A stretch of DNA of 64,000 nt from Actinoplanes oryzae (GCF_030757795.1 NZ_JAUQWH010000022.1:1-64000); one strand, 5' to 3'; counted from the stretch's first letter, positions 1 to 7,559 are shown. Translations and numbers: made by a program. Notes: a model not told the origin generated them from the letters alone.

Positions 1-26
1 TGCCGAGCCCGTCCGGCAGGGGTGGG

Positions 27-698
27 TCAGGGGGCGGGGGTGTCGGCGGCGGTTACCTGGGCGTTGCGGGCGAGGGGTGCCCAGCGTTCCGTCCAGCGCT
101 TGCGGATGACGTCGAAGGCCGAGTCGTCGAGTCCGTAGGTGGAGACGGTCACCTCGAAGCGGCCCGCGCTGCGGCTGCCCAGCGGCTCACGGCCGGCCAG
201 GACGACGAGGTGGCCGTCGCCGTCGACGATCCAGGCCACGCGGTCGCCGGCCCGGGTCACGGTCGCCGCGGTGGCGCCGATCATGCCGAGGACCTGCCGC
301 CAGGTGCTCGCCCCGGTCAGGTAGAGCGTCCGGCGCTCGCCCGAGGGCCGCTCCGCCAGCAGATAGCGCAGCTGGACGAGGAAGGCGCGCCAGCCCTCCT
401 CGATGGCGTCGTACCGGCCGGGGTCGTCCGCTCCCTCCCGGACGGCGCGGACCACCGACTTGTCGTCGCCCCCGCTCACCTCCAGATAGGACCCGTCGGC
501 CCAGCCCATCCGCTCCGGCGCCCGCAGCGTGGCCTCGTTCACGAAGATGTGGGCGATTTCGACGTCCAGCTCGTCGTAGTCCCACCCGAACCACTGCCGC
601 AGCACGGCGGGCTGGGTGACGGCATCCCACACCTCGTCGCGGCCGGCCGGCAGCTCCACCTCGACGTGATAGGACTTCGGCGTCTCTCGATCGGTCAC
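27..698 (-). CDS. SRPBCC (AHSA1-like) domain protein
   Basis: This 223-residue protein has the N-terminal pattern of the SRPBCC/AHSA1 fold: a strand containing VEVELPAGRDEVWDAVTQP, then LRQWFGWDYDELD. Such proteins usually form a hydrophobic ligand cavity, but no ligand can be read from the sequence. The start is GTG (MTDRETPK). A CAGGAT element six bases before it could be a -10 for a leaderless transcript, and AGGA is also nearby, so the start mode is uncertain. The gene lies 27 bp downstream of the Prim-Pol gene on the same strand and could be cotranscribed with it. It is cytosolic, with no signal peptide or membrane segment. The family is fairly certain and the function is unknown. Confidence 0.75.
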   Translation of the reverse strand: MTDRETPKSYHVEVELPAGRDEVWDAVTQPAVLRQWFGWDYDELDVEIAHIFVNEATLRAPERMGWADGSYLEVSGGDDKSVVRAVREGADDPGRYDAIEEGWRAFLVQLRYLLAERPSGERRTLYLTGASTWRQVLGMIGATAATVTRAGDRVAWIVDGDGHLVVLAGREPLGSRSAGRFEVTVSTYGLDDSAFDVIRKRWTERWAPLARNAQVTAADTPAP

Positions 699-725
699 GG
701 TCCTATCCTGGCGGTAACTCGAAGA

Positions 726-2270
726 TCACGCCACGCGATCACGCCCCCTTTCTCCGGAGATTTCGCGCCGAATCGCCGTCCGCCCCGCCCGGTCCACCGC
801 GGACCCTGCCCGATCCAGCGCGCGCCCCGCCACATGACCCGCCCCACGCCCCACCGACTGACCCGTGCGACTGCCCACCGCGGGCCTCGCGACACCGCGA
901 ACGTCAGGCGACTGTGGACGCGCGAAGCCGGTAACGGCATGTCCCACATCGACGACCGCTTCGTTCACCGGCGGAGGCTCCGGCTCGGGGTGAACCTCTG
1001 CCGAGGCGAGGGCGTCGGTCCCTGCTGTGCCGCCAAGGCTGCCGACCCGGGTGGGCGCAGCCGAGTCGTGCGGGCCGCGGTCGGCACTCGGCAGCACCGC
1101 CGGCCGGATGGCATGAGAAGCACCGGTTGCCGGATCCGCTTGACTGGCACGGGGAACGTCGGTGGCCGGACACGGGTGACTGGCGCGGGGAGCGTCGGTG
1201 GCCGGATCTGGTCGAGAGGTGCGAGGAACGTCGATAGCCGCATCCGGTCGAGTGGCACGGGGAACGTCGGTGGCCGGACATGGGCGACTGGCGCGGGGAG
1301 CGTCGGTGGTCGGATCCGGTCGAGTGGTGTGAGGAGTGTCGGCGGCCGGGGTTGGCCGAGTGGGGTGAGGGCCGTCGGTGGCCGGGTGCGCTCGGGTGAT
1401 GTGGGGGGCGGTGGTCGTCCGGTGTGGTCGGTTGGGGTGGGGTGCGCCGACGCGGAGGCCGGCGGTCAGGCCGGATCGGATGGTGCGCACGGTTTCCGCT
1501 CGGCCGAGGCCCGCCCAGGCGGCCGCGGCGGTCAGCTCGCGGGTGACGGTGGCCGCGTCGGTCCAGCCCGCGGCGACGAGGCGGCCCAGGGCGAAGGCCG
1601 CTCGGTTCAGCGTGTCGTTGCGGGTGCCGGCCGGCGCCCGGGCCACGCGGTCGGACTCCGCGGCGAGGGCTGCGGCGGCGTACTGCAAGGGGTGTCGTGT
1701 GGGGGTCGGGACGACGAGGCGGACGCCGGGCGGCTCCGGGCCGGCGATCATCTCGGCCAGCTCCGGGGGCACGGGCGGGTTGCTTGCGCCGGGGCGCACC
1801 ACCCAGTAATAGGTCGAGCCGCGGGCGTGGCGTGACGGCGGCGCCAGCACATAGCCGCCCGTGCCGCGCCAGTCGAGGCCGGGGACCACGCGCACGCGGT
1901 TGCCGTGGCCCGACGGCCGGAACCAGAAGTGCCAGCCGCCGCCTCCGGTGCGCACCTGCGGGCCCGGCGGCAGCTCGCCGCCCAGCAGGTGGCGCAGGCC
2001 GTGCCAGCCCTCCGCCGAGTCGACGTCGGCCACGTCCATGACGATGCCCGTGCGCAGCCCGATGTTGGCCTCCGGCCAGCGGGCCCACCACGCCTCGATC
2101 GTCAGGGGATCGGTGCTCGCCTCCATGAGCCCGTGCCGCAGGCGAGGATGCTTGCCGGGGCGCTCGCACGTGGCACGGCCGCAGGAACACCCGCCGCCCG
2201 GGGCGGGAGTGTGCACCGGCAGCACGGGGATCCCGTGCCGGGCGTAGGCGAGGGCTGCATCGAGCATCAT
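726..2270 (-). CDS. Bifunctional DNA primase/polymerase (Prim-Pol) domain protein with repeat-built tail
   Basis: The first ~280 residues form an archaeo-eukaryotic-type Prim-Pol domain. They contain a Cys-rich knuckle (CSCGRATC...GKHPR, ~28-42), an acidic metal-binding stretch (VMDVADVD, ~77-84), the GGGGWHFWF histidine motif (~109-117) and a GLDWRGTGGYVLAPPS segment. Such domains synthesise primers or short DNA and are common in plasmid, phage and actinobacterial accessory genes. Residues ~293-388 are eight 12-residue repeats of the form RPxPATDxPRxS, followed by another ~125 disordered Pro/Arg/Ala-rich residues, so the tail is unrelated to catalysis. The start is the first of two adjacent ATGs, 7 nt after a TACACT -10 element. 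An upstream in-frame start at 2303 would lie before that promoter. The Beta-family gene is immediately upstream on the same strand. No helicase domain follows the primase domain. Confidence 0.85.
   Translation of the reverse strand: MMLDAALAYARHGIPVLPVHTPAPGGGCSCGRATCERPGKHPRLRHGLMEASTDPLTIEAWWARWPEANIGLRTGIVMDVADVDSAEGWHGLRHLLGGELPPGPQVRTGGGGWHFWFRPSGHGNRVRVVPGLDWRGTGGYVLAPPSRHARGSTYYWVVRPGASNPPVPPELAEMIAGPEPPGVRLVVPTPTRHPLQYAAAALAAESDRVARAPAGTRNDTLNRAAFALGRLVAAGWTDAATVTRELTAAAAWAGLGRAETVRTIRSGLTAGLRVGAPHPNRPHRTTTAPHITRAHPATDGPHPTRPTPAADTPHTTRPDPTTDAPRASRPCPATDVPRATRPDAAIDVPRTSRPDPATDAPRASHPCPATDVPRASQADPATGASHAIRPAVLPSADRGPHDSAAPTRVGSLGGTAGTDALASAEVHPEPEPPPVNEAVVDVGHAVTGFARPQSPDVRGVARPAVGSRTGQSVGRGAGHVAGRALDRAGSAVDRAGRTAIRREISGERGRDRVA
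1107..1394 (-). repeat. In-frame 36-bp minisatellite in the Prim-Pol gene (8 units)
   Basis: Eight head-to-tail 36-bp units encode 12-residue repeats with consensus RPxPATDxPRxS. Units differ mainly at the first three residues and at the Ala/Val after Asp. Being a multiple of three, copy-number change would leave the reading frame intact. Confidence 0.9.
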
Positions 2271-2277
2271 TCGAACA

Positions 2278-2283
2278 AGTGTA
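2278..2283 (-). promoter_or_regulatory. -10 element, leaderless start of Prim-Pol gene
   Basis: TACACT on the minus strand is followed by 7 nt and then ATG at 2270. No Shine-Dalgarno sequence is present. This fits an actinobacterial leaderless promoter and fixes the gene start. Confidence 0.6.
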
Positions 2284-2309
2284 CGAGTGATTGCCCGCCG
2301 CACCGAGAG

Positions 2310-3341
2310 TTATCCGTAAAGCGTGTGCAGGACATGTGCCAAGTGGTGTGACGTGCTCCACGCGATCCAGCTCGCCGGGCTGCCGCCGCCCCGGGCGCTC
2401 CGGGCCCGGCGGGCGATCTCCGCGTCGCCCCAGGAGAAGTGTCCGCCCGTGGCCGGCCAGTGCGCCGAGGCCACGAGGGTGCGGCACAGGTCCTGGCAGC
2501 GGTCGTCGCTCCGCCCGCCCCGGCGCGCCCATCGATAGATCCACCAGTCGTCCTCGGCCGTGTAGCGGAGCGTGGGGAGCTGGCGGTGGTTGCTGCCGTT
2601 GCGGCGTACGGGGGAGGTGACGCCGTAGTCCGCATAGCCGACGCCGGGCTCGCGGAGCCGCGCCCACATCCTGGCGTCGAGGCGGCCGACCGTGACGGGT
2701 TCGTCGGTGGGCAGGTCGTCGAGGTTGGGCGGCATCGCGCCGGCTGCCACGGTGATCGAACGCCACGGCGTCGAGCGGGCCCAGCGCAGCACGTGCCGGG
2801 CGCGGTCCTCGAAGCGGGCGGCGTGTGCCGTACATGCGGTCTCGGCGAGATCAATGATCAGATCGACCCGCTCCGCCTGCAGGCCCGACCCGCTCAGCAG
2901 GCGGTTGGTCGTGGCCGTCGCCTCGGCCGGGTTGCGGGCGTCGGTGTGCGGCCGCAGCCGCAGGACAGCGCGCTCGAGGTGCATGCGAGCGGCCAGGCCG
3001 TGTTCCACCAGCCGGCGATTACTGTCGTACGCCCGGAGCACCGGAAGCATCGCCACGCCCAGCTCCGCCAGTTCCTCCGCGAGGTCGAGCGGCGGGGACA
3101 CGAGTGGGTCGCCGGGGTCGGGCAGCGCGGCGAGGTCCACGGCCACGGCGCCGGTCCGGGGCGGGAACTGTCTGAGCAGCTGGGGCAGGCGGTCCGCGGG
3201 TCCGAGCTCGACGATGGGGGAGATGCGCCGGGCGGACGCGGGATCGAGGTGGTGCAGGGCAGCGAGCTCGCCCCGGCGGGGCCGCAGGATCGGGCGGTAG
3301 ACACCGTCGTCCGCGGCCTCGGGCGCCGTGAATACGGTCAT
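2310..3341 (-). CDS. Beta family protein (T4 beta-protein-like, PF14350 type)
   Basis: The 343-residue protein resembles the Beta_protein family named after a T4 phage protein. It opens with YRPILRPRRGELAALHHL and RRISPIVEL, followed by DLIIDL (~160) and TVAAGAMPPNLDDL (~200), and ends in a Trp-rich half with YTAEDDWWIYRWARRGG and SAHWPATGGHFSWGDAEI. The family has no settled biochemical activity and is frequently seen in phage-defence or mobile contexts. It starts with ATG six bases after a TACTTT -10 element. The Prim-Pol start is 39 bp downstream on the same strand and the SF1 helicase is divergent across 115 bp, which suggests a functional trio. Family assignment is from recognisable motifs; the role is unknown. 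Confidence 0.7.
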   Translation of the reverse strand: MTVFTAPEAADDGVYRPILRPRRGELAALHHLDPASARRISPIVELGPADRLPQLLRQFPPRTGAVAVDLAALPDPGDPLVSPPLDLAEELAELGVAMLPVLRAYDSNRRLVEHGLAARMHLERAVLRLRPHTDARNPAEATATTNRLLSGSGLQAERVDLIIDLAETACTAHAARFEDRARHVLRWARSTPWRSITVAAGAMPPNLDDLPTDEPVTVGRLDARMWARLREPGVGYADYGVTSPVRRNGSNHRQLPTLRYTAEDDWWIYRWARRGGRSDDRCQDLCRTLVASAHWPATGGHFSWGDAEIARRARSARGGGSPASWIAWSTSHHLAHVLHTLYG

Positions 3342-3347
3342 TCACTC

Positions 3348-3353
3348 AAAGTA
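3348..3353 (-). promoter_or_regulatory. -10 element, leaderless start of Beta-family gene
   Basis: TACTTT on the minus strand lies exactly six bases before the ATG at 3341. There is no ribosome binding site in between. Confidence 0.55.
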
Positions 3354-3443
3354 GCGGGTGATCGCTCAGCGTGGACATTGCCGACGCGTTTAGTCACTTC
3401 TGGTGAAGATCTGCGCGTCCGCTGTTTTGTCGTAGGGCGCGGC

Positions 3444-3449
3444 TAGGGT
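3444..3449 (+). promoter_or_regulatory. -10 element, leaderless start of SF1 helicase gene
   Basis: TAGGGT is followed by 7 nt and then GTG at 3457. This favours 3457 over the overlapping in-frame GTG at 3448, which would sit inside the -10 element. Confidence 0.55.
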
Positions 3450-3456
3450 GGTCGCC

Positions 3457-5043
3457 GTGACTTCAGGAGAGCCGTCCGGGGCGACCGTGACCAGGCCCGA
3501 GCCGGCCGCGGTGGCGCCGTCCGTCGCGGCGGGGCAGGTGGTCGACGCCGTGCTGCGCGACCTCGCGACCTCGCCGCACCGCGGGGTGGTGGTCGACTCG
3601 CCGCCGGGTGCGGGCAAGAGCACTTTGGTCGTACGGGCGGCCGGTGTGCTCGCCGCGGCCGGCGGCCCTCTGATGATCGTCGCGCAGACCAACGAGCAGG
3701 TCGACGATCTCGTCGAGCGCCTCGCCGGCAAGTCGCCGGAGCTGGGCGTCGGCCGGCTCTCCGCCGTGGACTACGTGCCGAGCGAGCGCGTCCGAGCCCA
3801 CCCGTCCTGCCGCGTCGGCGCCAAGGTGCCCGACCTCGGCGGCCCGCCCGTCACGATCGGCACCGCCGCCAAGTGGGCCACGGTCACCGAGGGCACGTGG
3901 CCGTGGGCCATCGTCGACGAGGCCTACCAGATGCGATCGGACGCGCTGCTCCGCGTCGCGCCCCGGTTCGAGCGGGCGTTGTTCGTGGGCGATCCCGGGC
4001 AGCTCGATCCGTTCTCGACGGTCGAGGTCGATCGCTGGACGGGCCTGTCCTGGGACCCGATGCAGAGCGCCGTCGCGGTGCTGCTGCGTCACAACCCCGA
4101 GCTGCCGGTCCACCGCCTCCCGGTCTCCTGGCGCCTGCCGGCCTCGGCGGCGCCCGTGGTGGCGAAGGCGTTCTATCCGTTCACCGGCTTCCGGTCGGGC
4201 ACGGGGCCGGGAGACCGGGTGCTGACCTTCGGCGCGTCCGGCAACGGATCCGGTCCCGGTGCCGGCCCAGGGCTCGGCGGCGATGTGGGGCTAGGCGGCT
4301 CGGGGCTCGGGGTCGGCTCGGGGCTTGGCGGCGACTTGGGGCCCGGGGGCGGCTCGGGACGCGGGGTCGGGCCTGGTCTCGGCGGTGGGGCCGGTTCCGG
4401 GGCTGGGCTCGGTTTCAGGGATGGGGTCGGCTTCGGGGGTGGGCTCGGTCCCGGGGGTGGGTCTTCTCTCCCGGGCGGGCTCGGCTTCGGAGAGGTCGAC
4501 AAGGTGCTGGACGTGGCGGCGGAGACCGGCTGGGGGCTGCTGCGGCTGCCGGCGCGGTTCACGGTGCGGACGGATGCCGAGGCGGCGGCCGCCTGCGCGC
4601 TGCTCGCCGCCCGTGCCCTGGCCCGGGGCGGCGTGACCACATCGGAGTCGGGCGAGGGCGTTCTGACGGCCGACCGGATCGCGGTGGGGGCTGCCCATCG
4701 CGACCAGGTGGCGGCGATCCGGTCGTTCCTGCCGCCCGAGGCCCGCGACATCACGGTCGACACGGCCAACCGGCTCCAGGGCCGCGAGTACGACCTGACC
4801 GTCGTCCTGCACCCGCTCTCGGGCCGCCGCGACGCCACCGCCTTCCACCTGGAGTCGGGCCGCCTGTGCGTCCTCACCTCCCGGCACCGCCACGCCTGCG
4901 TGGTGGTGGCGCGCGACGGCATCGCGGAGCTGCTCGACGCCCACCCTTCGACCGAGCCGGTGCACCTCGGCGTGCCGGTCAAGTTCCCGGACGGCTGGGA
5001 GGCGAACCAGGCCATGCTCGCCCACCTCGCCGCCATCTCCTGA
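3457..5043 (+). CDS. SF1-type helicase/AAA ATPase with Gly-rich insertion
   Basis: This is a 528-residue superfamily 1 helicase-like ATPase. Walker A is PPGAGKST (~49-56), a Q-type ssDNA-contact segment is IVAQTNEQVDDLVERL, and Walker B is VDEA (~153-156). GDPGQLDPF serves as motif III, PVSWRLPAS as motif IV, and TVDTANRLQGREYDLTVVLHP near the C terminus as motifs V/VI. Residues ~259-345 are a Gly/Ser/Leu/Pro low-complexity insert between motif IV and the second RecA domain (VDKVLDVAAETGWGLLRLP). The conserved motifs on both sides are in frame, so the ATPase core looks intact. It is divergent from the Beta-family gene and may act with it and the Prim-Pol in DNA processing or defence. The substrate is unknown. 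Confidence 0.8.
   Translation: MTSGEPSGATVTRPEPAAVAPSVAAGQVVDAVLRDLATSPHRGVVVDSPPGAGKSTLVVRAAGVLAAAGGPLMIVAQTNEQVDDLVERLAGKSPELGVGRLSAVDYVPSERVRAHPSCRVGAKVPDLGGPPVTIGTAAKWATVTEGTWPWAIVDEAYQMRSDALLRVAPRFERALFVGDPGQLDPFSTVEVDRWTGLSWDPMQSAVAVLLRHNPELPVHRLPVSWRLPASAAPVVAKAFYPFTGFRSGTGPGDRVLTFGASGNGSGPGAGPGLGGDVGLGGSGLGVGSGLGGDLGPGGGSGRGVGPGLGGGAGSGAGLGFRDGVGFGGGLGPGGGSSLPGGLGFGEVDKVLDVAAETGWGLLRLPARFTVRTDAEAAAACALLAARALARGGVTTSESGEGVLTADRIAVGAAHRDQVAAIRSFLPPEARDITVDTANRLQGREYDLTVVLHPLSGRRDATAFHLESGRLCVLTSRHRHACVVVARDGIAELLDAHPSTEPVHLGVPVKFPDGWEANQAMLAHLAAIS
4231..4492 (+). repeat. In-frame Gly-rich minisatellite in the SF1 helicase gene
   Basis: A degenerate GGG/GGC-rich repeat encodes units such as GLGGDVGLGG and GPGLGGGAG. 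It interrupts the helicase between motif IV and the second RecA domain without breaking the frame. Confidence 0.85.
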
Positions 5044-5536
5044 CGCCGCCCGCCGCCTGCCGCCCGCCGCCCGGCGAATGGCGCGCGCCGCCCGGCGAAT
5101 GACGACCAACGCTCGCCGCCCGGCGGATGACGACCAACGCTCGCCGCCCGGCGAATGACGACCAACGCCCGCCGCGCGAGGCCCGACGAATGACGCCCGC
5201 GCCGCTCGACGCGCGCCGCTGCCTGCGCTACATGCGTGACGCCGCCGCGCGCCGCCGCTGCCTGCGCTCGATGCGTGACGCCGATGCCGTCCGCCATCAC
5301 ATTTCGTGCGCCCCGATGGCTCGGCGTCCGATGACGTGCGACTGGCGACCGTCTGCGGATACCCGGCAACCGCGCGTCGGCTGCCCGTGACCGTCCCACG
5401 CCGCCCGGCGCCTGGGTGACCGGCGCTCGATGCCGGGCGGGCGCAGGGCACCGCCTCGCCCGGCGCCCTGGCAGGTGTGCCGCGGATGTTGCCGGCGACG
5501 GGGTGCAGGGCGGCGGGCGGAAGGGGCGGTGGCCGC
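5044..5536. repeat. Intergenic region with 28-bp tandem repeats
   Basis: No convincing gene lies between the helicase stop and bluB. The stretch starts with three near-identical 28-bp units (5086-5169) built on CGCCCGGCGAATGACGACCA, flanked by decayed copies. A second pair of ~29-bp repeats (around 5216 and 5256, containing CGCTGCCTGCGCT) lies 40 bp apart. Short predicted frames here have no recognisable domain. Confidence 0.8.
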
Positions 5537-6175
5537 TCAGGCGGTGGCGGCGGGGCTCCAGCGTTCCTCGTGCACCGCGCTCGCCAGGGGGCGTCGCCGG
5601 CGCCAGCCGTGGCGTTCGAGGTCCGGCGTCCGCTCGAGGTGGGTGACCGGTCCGATGCACAGCCACGCGACCGGCCGCACCCCGGCCGGAATCCCGAGCA
5701 GCCCCCGCACAAACTCTTCCCGGTAGAAGGACACCCAGCCCACCCCGAGCCCCTCCGCCGTCGCCGCGAGCCACAGATTCTGGATGGCGAGACACGCCGA
5801 GTAGAGCCCGGCATCCGCGATGGCGTGCCGTCCCAGCACCGCCGGGCTGCCGCGGTCGGGGTCGTAGGTCACCACCACCGACAGCGTCGACTCCAGGATG
5901 CCGTCGATCTTGATCGGGCGGAACCGTTCGGCGGCGGCGGCGTCGAGGGTGGCGGCGAAGGTGTCGCGTTCGTGCTGGACGTGTTCGTGGAAGGTCGCTC
6001 GGACGGCTTCGTCGCGCACCAGGATGAAGTCCCACGGCTGGGAGAGGCCGACGCTCGGTGCGGCGTGGGCCGCGTCCAGGACCCGGTGCAGCGTCTCGGC
6101 GGGGATCGGGCCGCCGGTGAATTGTCCGCGTACGTCGCGGCGGCGGTGGATGGCGTCGTAAAGGTCGGTGATCAT
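5537..6175 (-). CDS. bluB: 5,6-dimethylbenzimidazole synthase
   Basis: BluB is a nitroreductase-fold enzyme that cannibalises FMNH2 with oxygen to make 5,6-dimethylbenzimidazole, the lower ligand of cobalamin. The 212-residue protein has the diagnostic N-terminal RRRDVRGQF and APSVGLSQPWDF motifs, and a C-terminal half with SACLAIQNLWLAATAEGLGVGWVSFY. Its length matches the family. The start ATG follows GGGAGCC on the minus strand. The gene is alone but is preceded by a clear cobalamin riboswitch, so its expression should fall when B12 is plentiful. The reaction is established for the family; the link to B12 here is doubly supported by the riboswitch. Confidence 0.93.
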   Translation of the reverse strand: MITDLYDAIHRRRDVRGQFTGGPIPAETLHRVLDAAHAAPSVGLSQPWDFILVRDEAVRATFHEHVQHERDTFAATLDAAAAERFRPIKIDGILESTLSVVVTYDPDRGSPAVLGRHAIADAGLYSACLAIQNLWLAATAEGLGVGWVSFYREEFVRGLLGIPAGVRPVAWLCIGPVTHLERTPDLERHGWRRRRPLASAVHEERWSPAATA

Positions 6176-6206
6176 GGGCAGGCTCCCGCTGCGCTTCGGC
6201 CCCGGA

Positions 6207-6410
6207 GGGCGGTTAGGCGCGAGGCCGGTCTTCGGACTCCCGGATCACAGCCTCACCGTCCGCCTTCCCAGCCTTGCGGCCAGTGGCTGCGCAGGATGCG
6301 CGTGGACGGCGGCTCCCCGGTCACCGCGGCGGGCCCGTGCCGGATTCGCACCGGCTTCCCGATTCTCCCCGCCACGGCGGGGCACCTCGCAACAGTTCGT
6401 GCCACCGCCC
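6207..6410 (-). ncRNA. Cobalamin (B12) riboswitch upstream of bluB
   Basis: Read on the minus strand, this 204-nt element is closed by a 7-bp P1 stem (GGGCGGT with ACCGCCC at its ends). It contains the conserved core GGGAAGCCGGTGCGAATCC..., a CCCGC...GGTGACCG segment, the AGCCACTGG element and the B12-box-like end GGGAGTCCGAAGACCGGCC. The bluB start lies 31 nt downstream, with its GGGAG ribosome binding site just after the aptamer, so control of translation initiation is likely. Confidence 0.9.
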
Positions 6411-6833
6411 AGGATAGCGGGCCGCGATCTATCCGGAACGCGCGACGGAAGCCCGGGACCGTGCGGATGTGATCGACAACTCGCGGCGGGTGTTAGCAAC
6501 GCGGTCACCGTCTCGAAATATGGATTGGGTTCACTGTCGATTAGGGGACTCACCCGCGGGCTGACATGCAACTTGCACGAGCGGTTCGCCGTGCAAGTTG
6601 CATGTTCACGCGTCCCGAAGGGCTCGTGCAGGGCTCACGAGGGGCCGGTAAGAGGCCCGCGAAGGTCCTTTCGACCTGCTGCTCCAACGCTGTCGCAACG
6701 GTCTGCCGGTTCGGATGAGTTTCATTCATCCACGTTTTTCAGATCCCCGGAGCAGACTCTTCCAGTCGATCTCCGAAGGTGTAACTCTTCTAGCCAGACG
6801 TAGCGCCAGCGACACGGACGGTGGTGGAGCCCT
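6411..6833. other. Intergenic region between riboswitch and unknown gene, with perfect inverted repeat
   Basis: No gene is supported here. It must hold the promoter of the riboswitch-bluB transcript (minus) and that of the gene at 6834 (plus). The striking element is the 16-bp inverted repeat at 6564-6605, listed separately. Confidence 0.7.
6564..6605. promoter_or_regulatory. 16-bp perfect inverted repeat made of two TGCAASTTGCA palindromes
   Basis: Arms 6564-6579 and 6590-6605 are exact reverse complements separated by 10 nt. Each arm itself contains an 11-bp palindrome, TGCAACTTGCA or TGCAAGTTGCA, with centres 25 bp apart. There is no T-tract, so it looks more like a double operator for a dimeric regulator than a terminator. 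The regulator is unknown. Confidence 0.55.
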
Positions 6834-7499
6834 ATGCGTCCAGACGTTCTGGTCGGTCCCAGCGATTGGGTGATCGAGCAATTCGGTGACAAGGTCGCCG
6901 CCGAATTGTGGACTCGGGTGCCCGAGGCCCTGAACACCGCAATCGAACGTGAGGTCAACACCCATCCCTCGGTCACGCAGACCGAGCGCGTGCTGGCGAA
7001 TCCTCGCTGGCCGCTCCCGTACGAGGAGCTCGTGCTCTTCCTGGGCACCCTGCCCGGCGCCGAGATCATCTCGGTGCCCCGGTCGGTCTACCAGCTGGTG
7101 GTGCTCAACGGGCATGTCGTCGTCCCCTGGTGTTACGGGCAGTCCGCCCGCGACTCCATCCGGGACGTACCCGTCGGCCGTTCGTTCGGCCGGCTCGCCC
7201 GGGAGCTGCTGCGCCGGTTCGGGCCGCCGTGGCGCCGATCGCAGGCGGAGACCCCGCTTCCCCTCGACGCCGTGGACGAGCGGGAGGTCGCCAAGATCTG
7301 CGCGGCGATCGCGAAGATCGACCCCGCGCCGGAGGTGGTGATCGCCGGCTACGCGGGGGCGCCGCACCTGGGCCTCCTGCGGGCCTGCCTCGGCGAGATC
7401 AAGTCGACCGACAACGGGACGCTGAACTGGAGCCACCTGGACGACCTGCCGCTGCCCCCGCCGGTCATCCCCCGGCCGCGCCGCATGGTGTTCCCCTGA
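6834..7499 (+). CDS. Hypothetical protein, unrecognised family
   Basis: I do not recognise this 221-residue protein. It is soluble, with no signal peptide or membrane helix. The middle has a hydrophobic core (YEELVLFLGTLPGAEIISVPRS, then YQLVVLNGHVVVPWCYG), followed by a basic helix (GRLARELLRRFGPPWRR) and a Pro-rich C-terminal end. The ATG follows GGTGGAGCCCT, a plausible ribosome binding site. A perfect hairpin begins 31 bp after its stop (with a second candidate left arm 13 bp after it), so it is probably monocistronic. Codon use matches its neighbours, which argues that it is a real gene. Confidence 0.6.
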   Translation: MRPDVLVGPSDWVIEQFGDKVAAELWTRVPEALNTAIEREVNTHPSVTQTERVLANPRWPLPYEELVLFLGTLPGAEIISVPRSVYQLVVLNGHVVVPWCYGQSARDSIRDVPVGRSFGRLARELLRRFGPPWRRSQAETPLPLDAVDEREVAKICAAIAKIDPAPEVVIAGYAGAPHLGLLRACLGEIKSTDNGTLNWSHLDDLPLPPPVIPRPRRMVFP

Positions 7500-7512
7500 C
7501 GAGCAGCGGTAC

Positions 7513-7559
7513 GGCCCCGCGTGACGAAAAGGCCCCGCGTGACGAGAGCACGCGGGGCC
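7513..7559 (+). terminator. Hairpin with duplicated left arm, abutting the GntR start
   Basis: An 11-bp perfect stem (7531-7541 with 7549-7559) has a 7-nt loop. A second identical copy of the left arm, GGCCCCGCGTGACGA, lies at 7513-7527, so two alternative hairpins can form with one right arm. There is no T-tract. It ends 5 nt before the GntR ATG, so it could terminate the upstream gene or mask the downstream start. Confidence 0.6.

Noticed and set aside
1107-1394. A 36-bp periodic array resembling a CRISPR
   Set aside because: Units are contiguous with no unique spacers, lie inside a coding frame and translate as 12-residue repeats. No cas genes are present.
5127-5390. A possible 87-residue gene after the helicase
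   Set aside because: It is made largely of the tandem-repeat words, is rich in Arg/Cys without motifs, and has no ribosome binding site.
6564-6605. The 16-bp inverted repeat as a transcription terminator
   Set aside because: No gene ends into it from either side and it has no T-tract. The arms are themselves palindromes, which fits an operator better.
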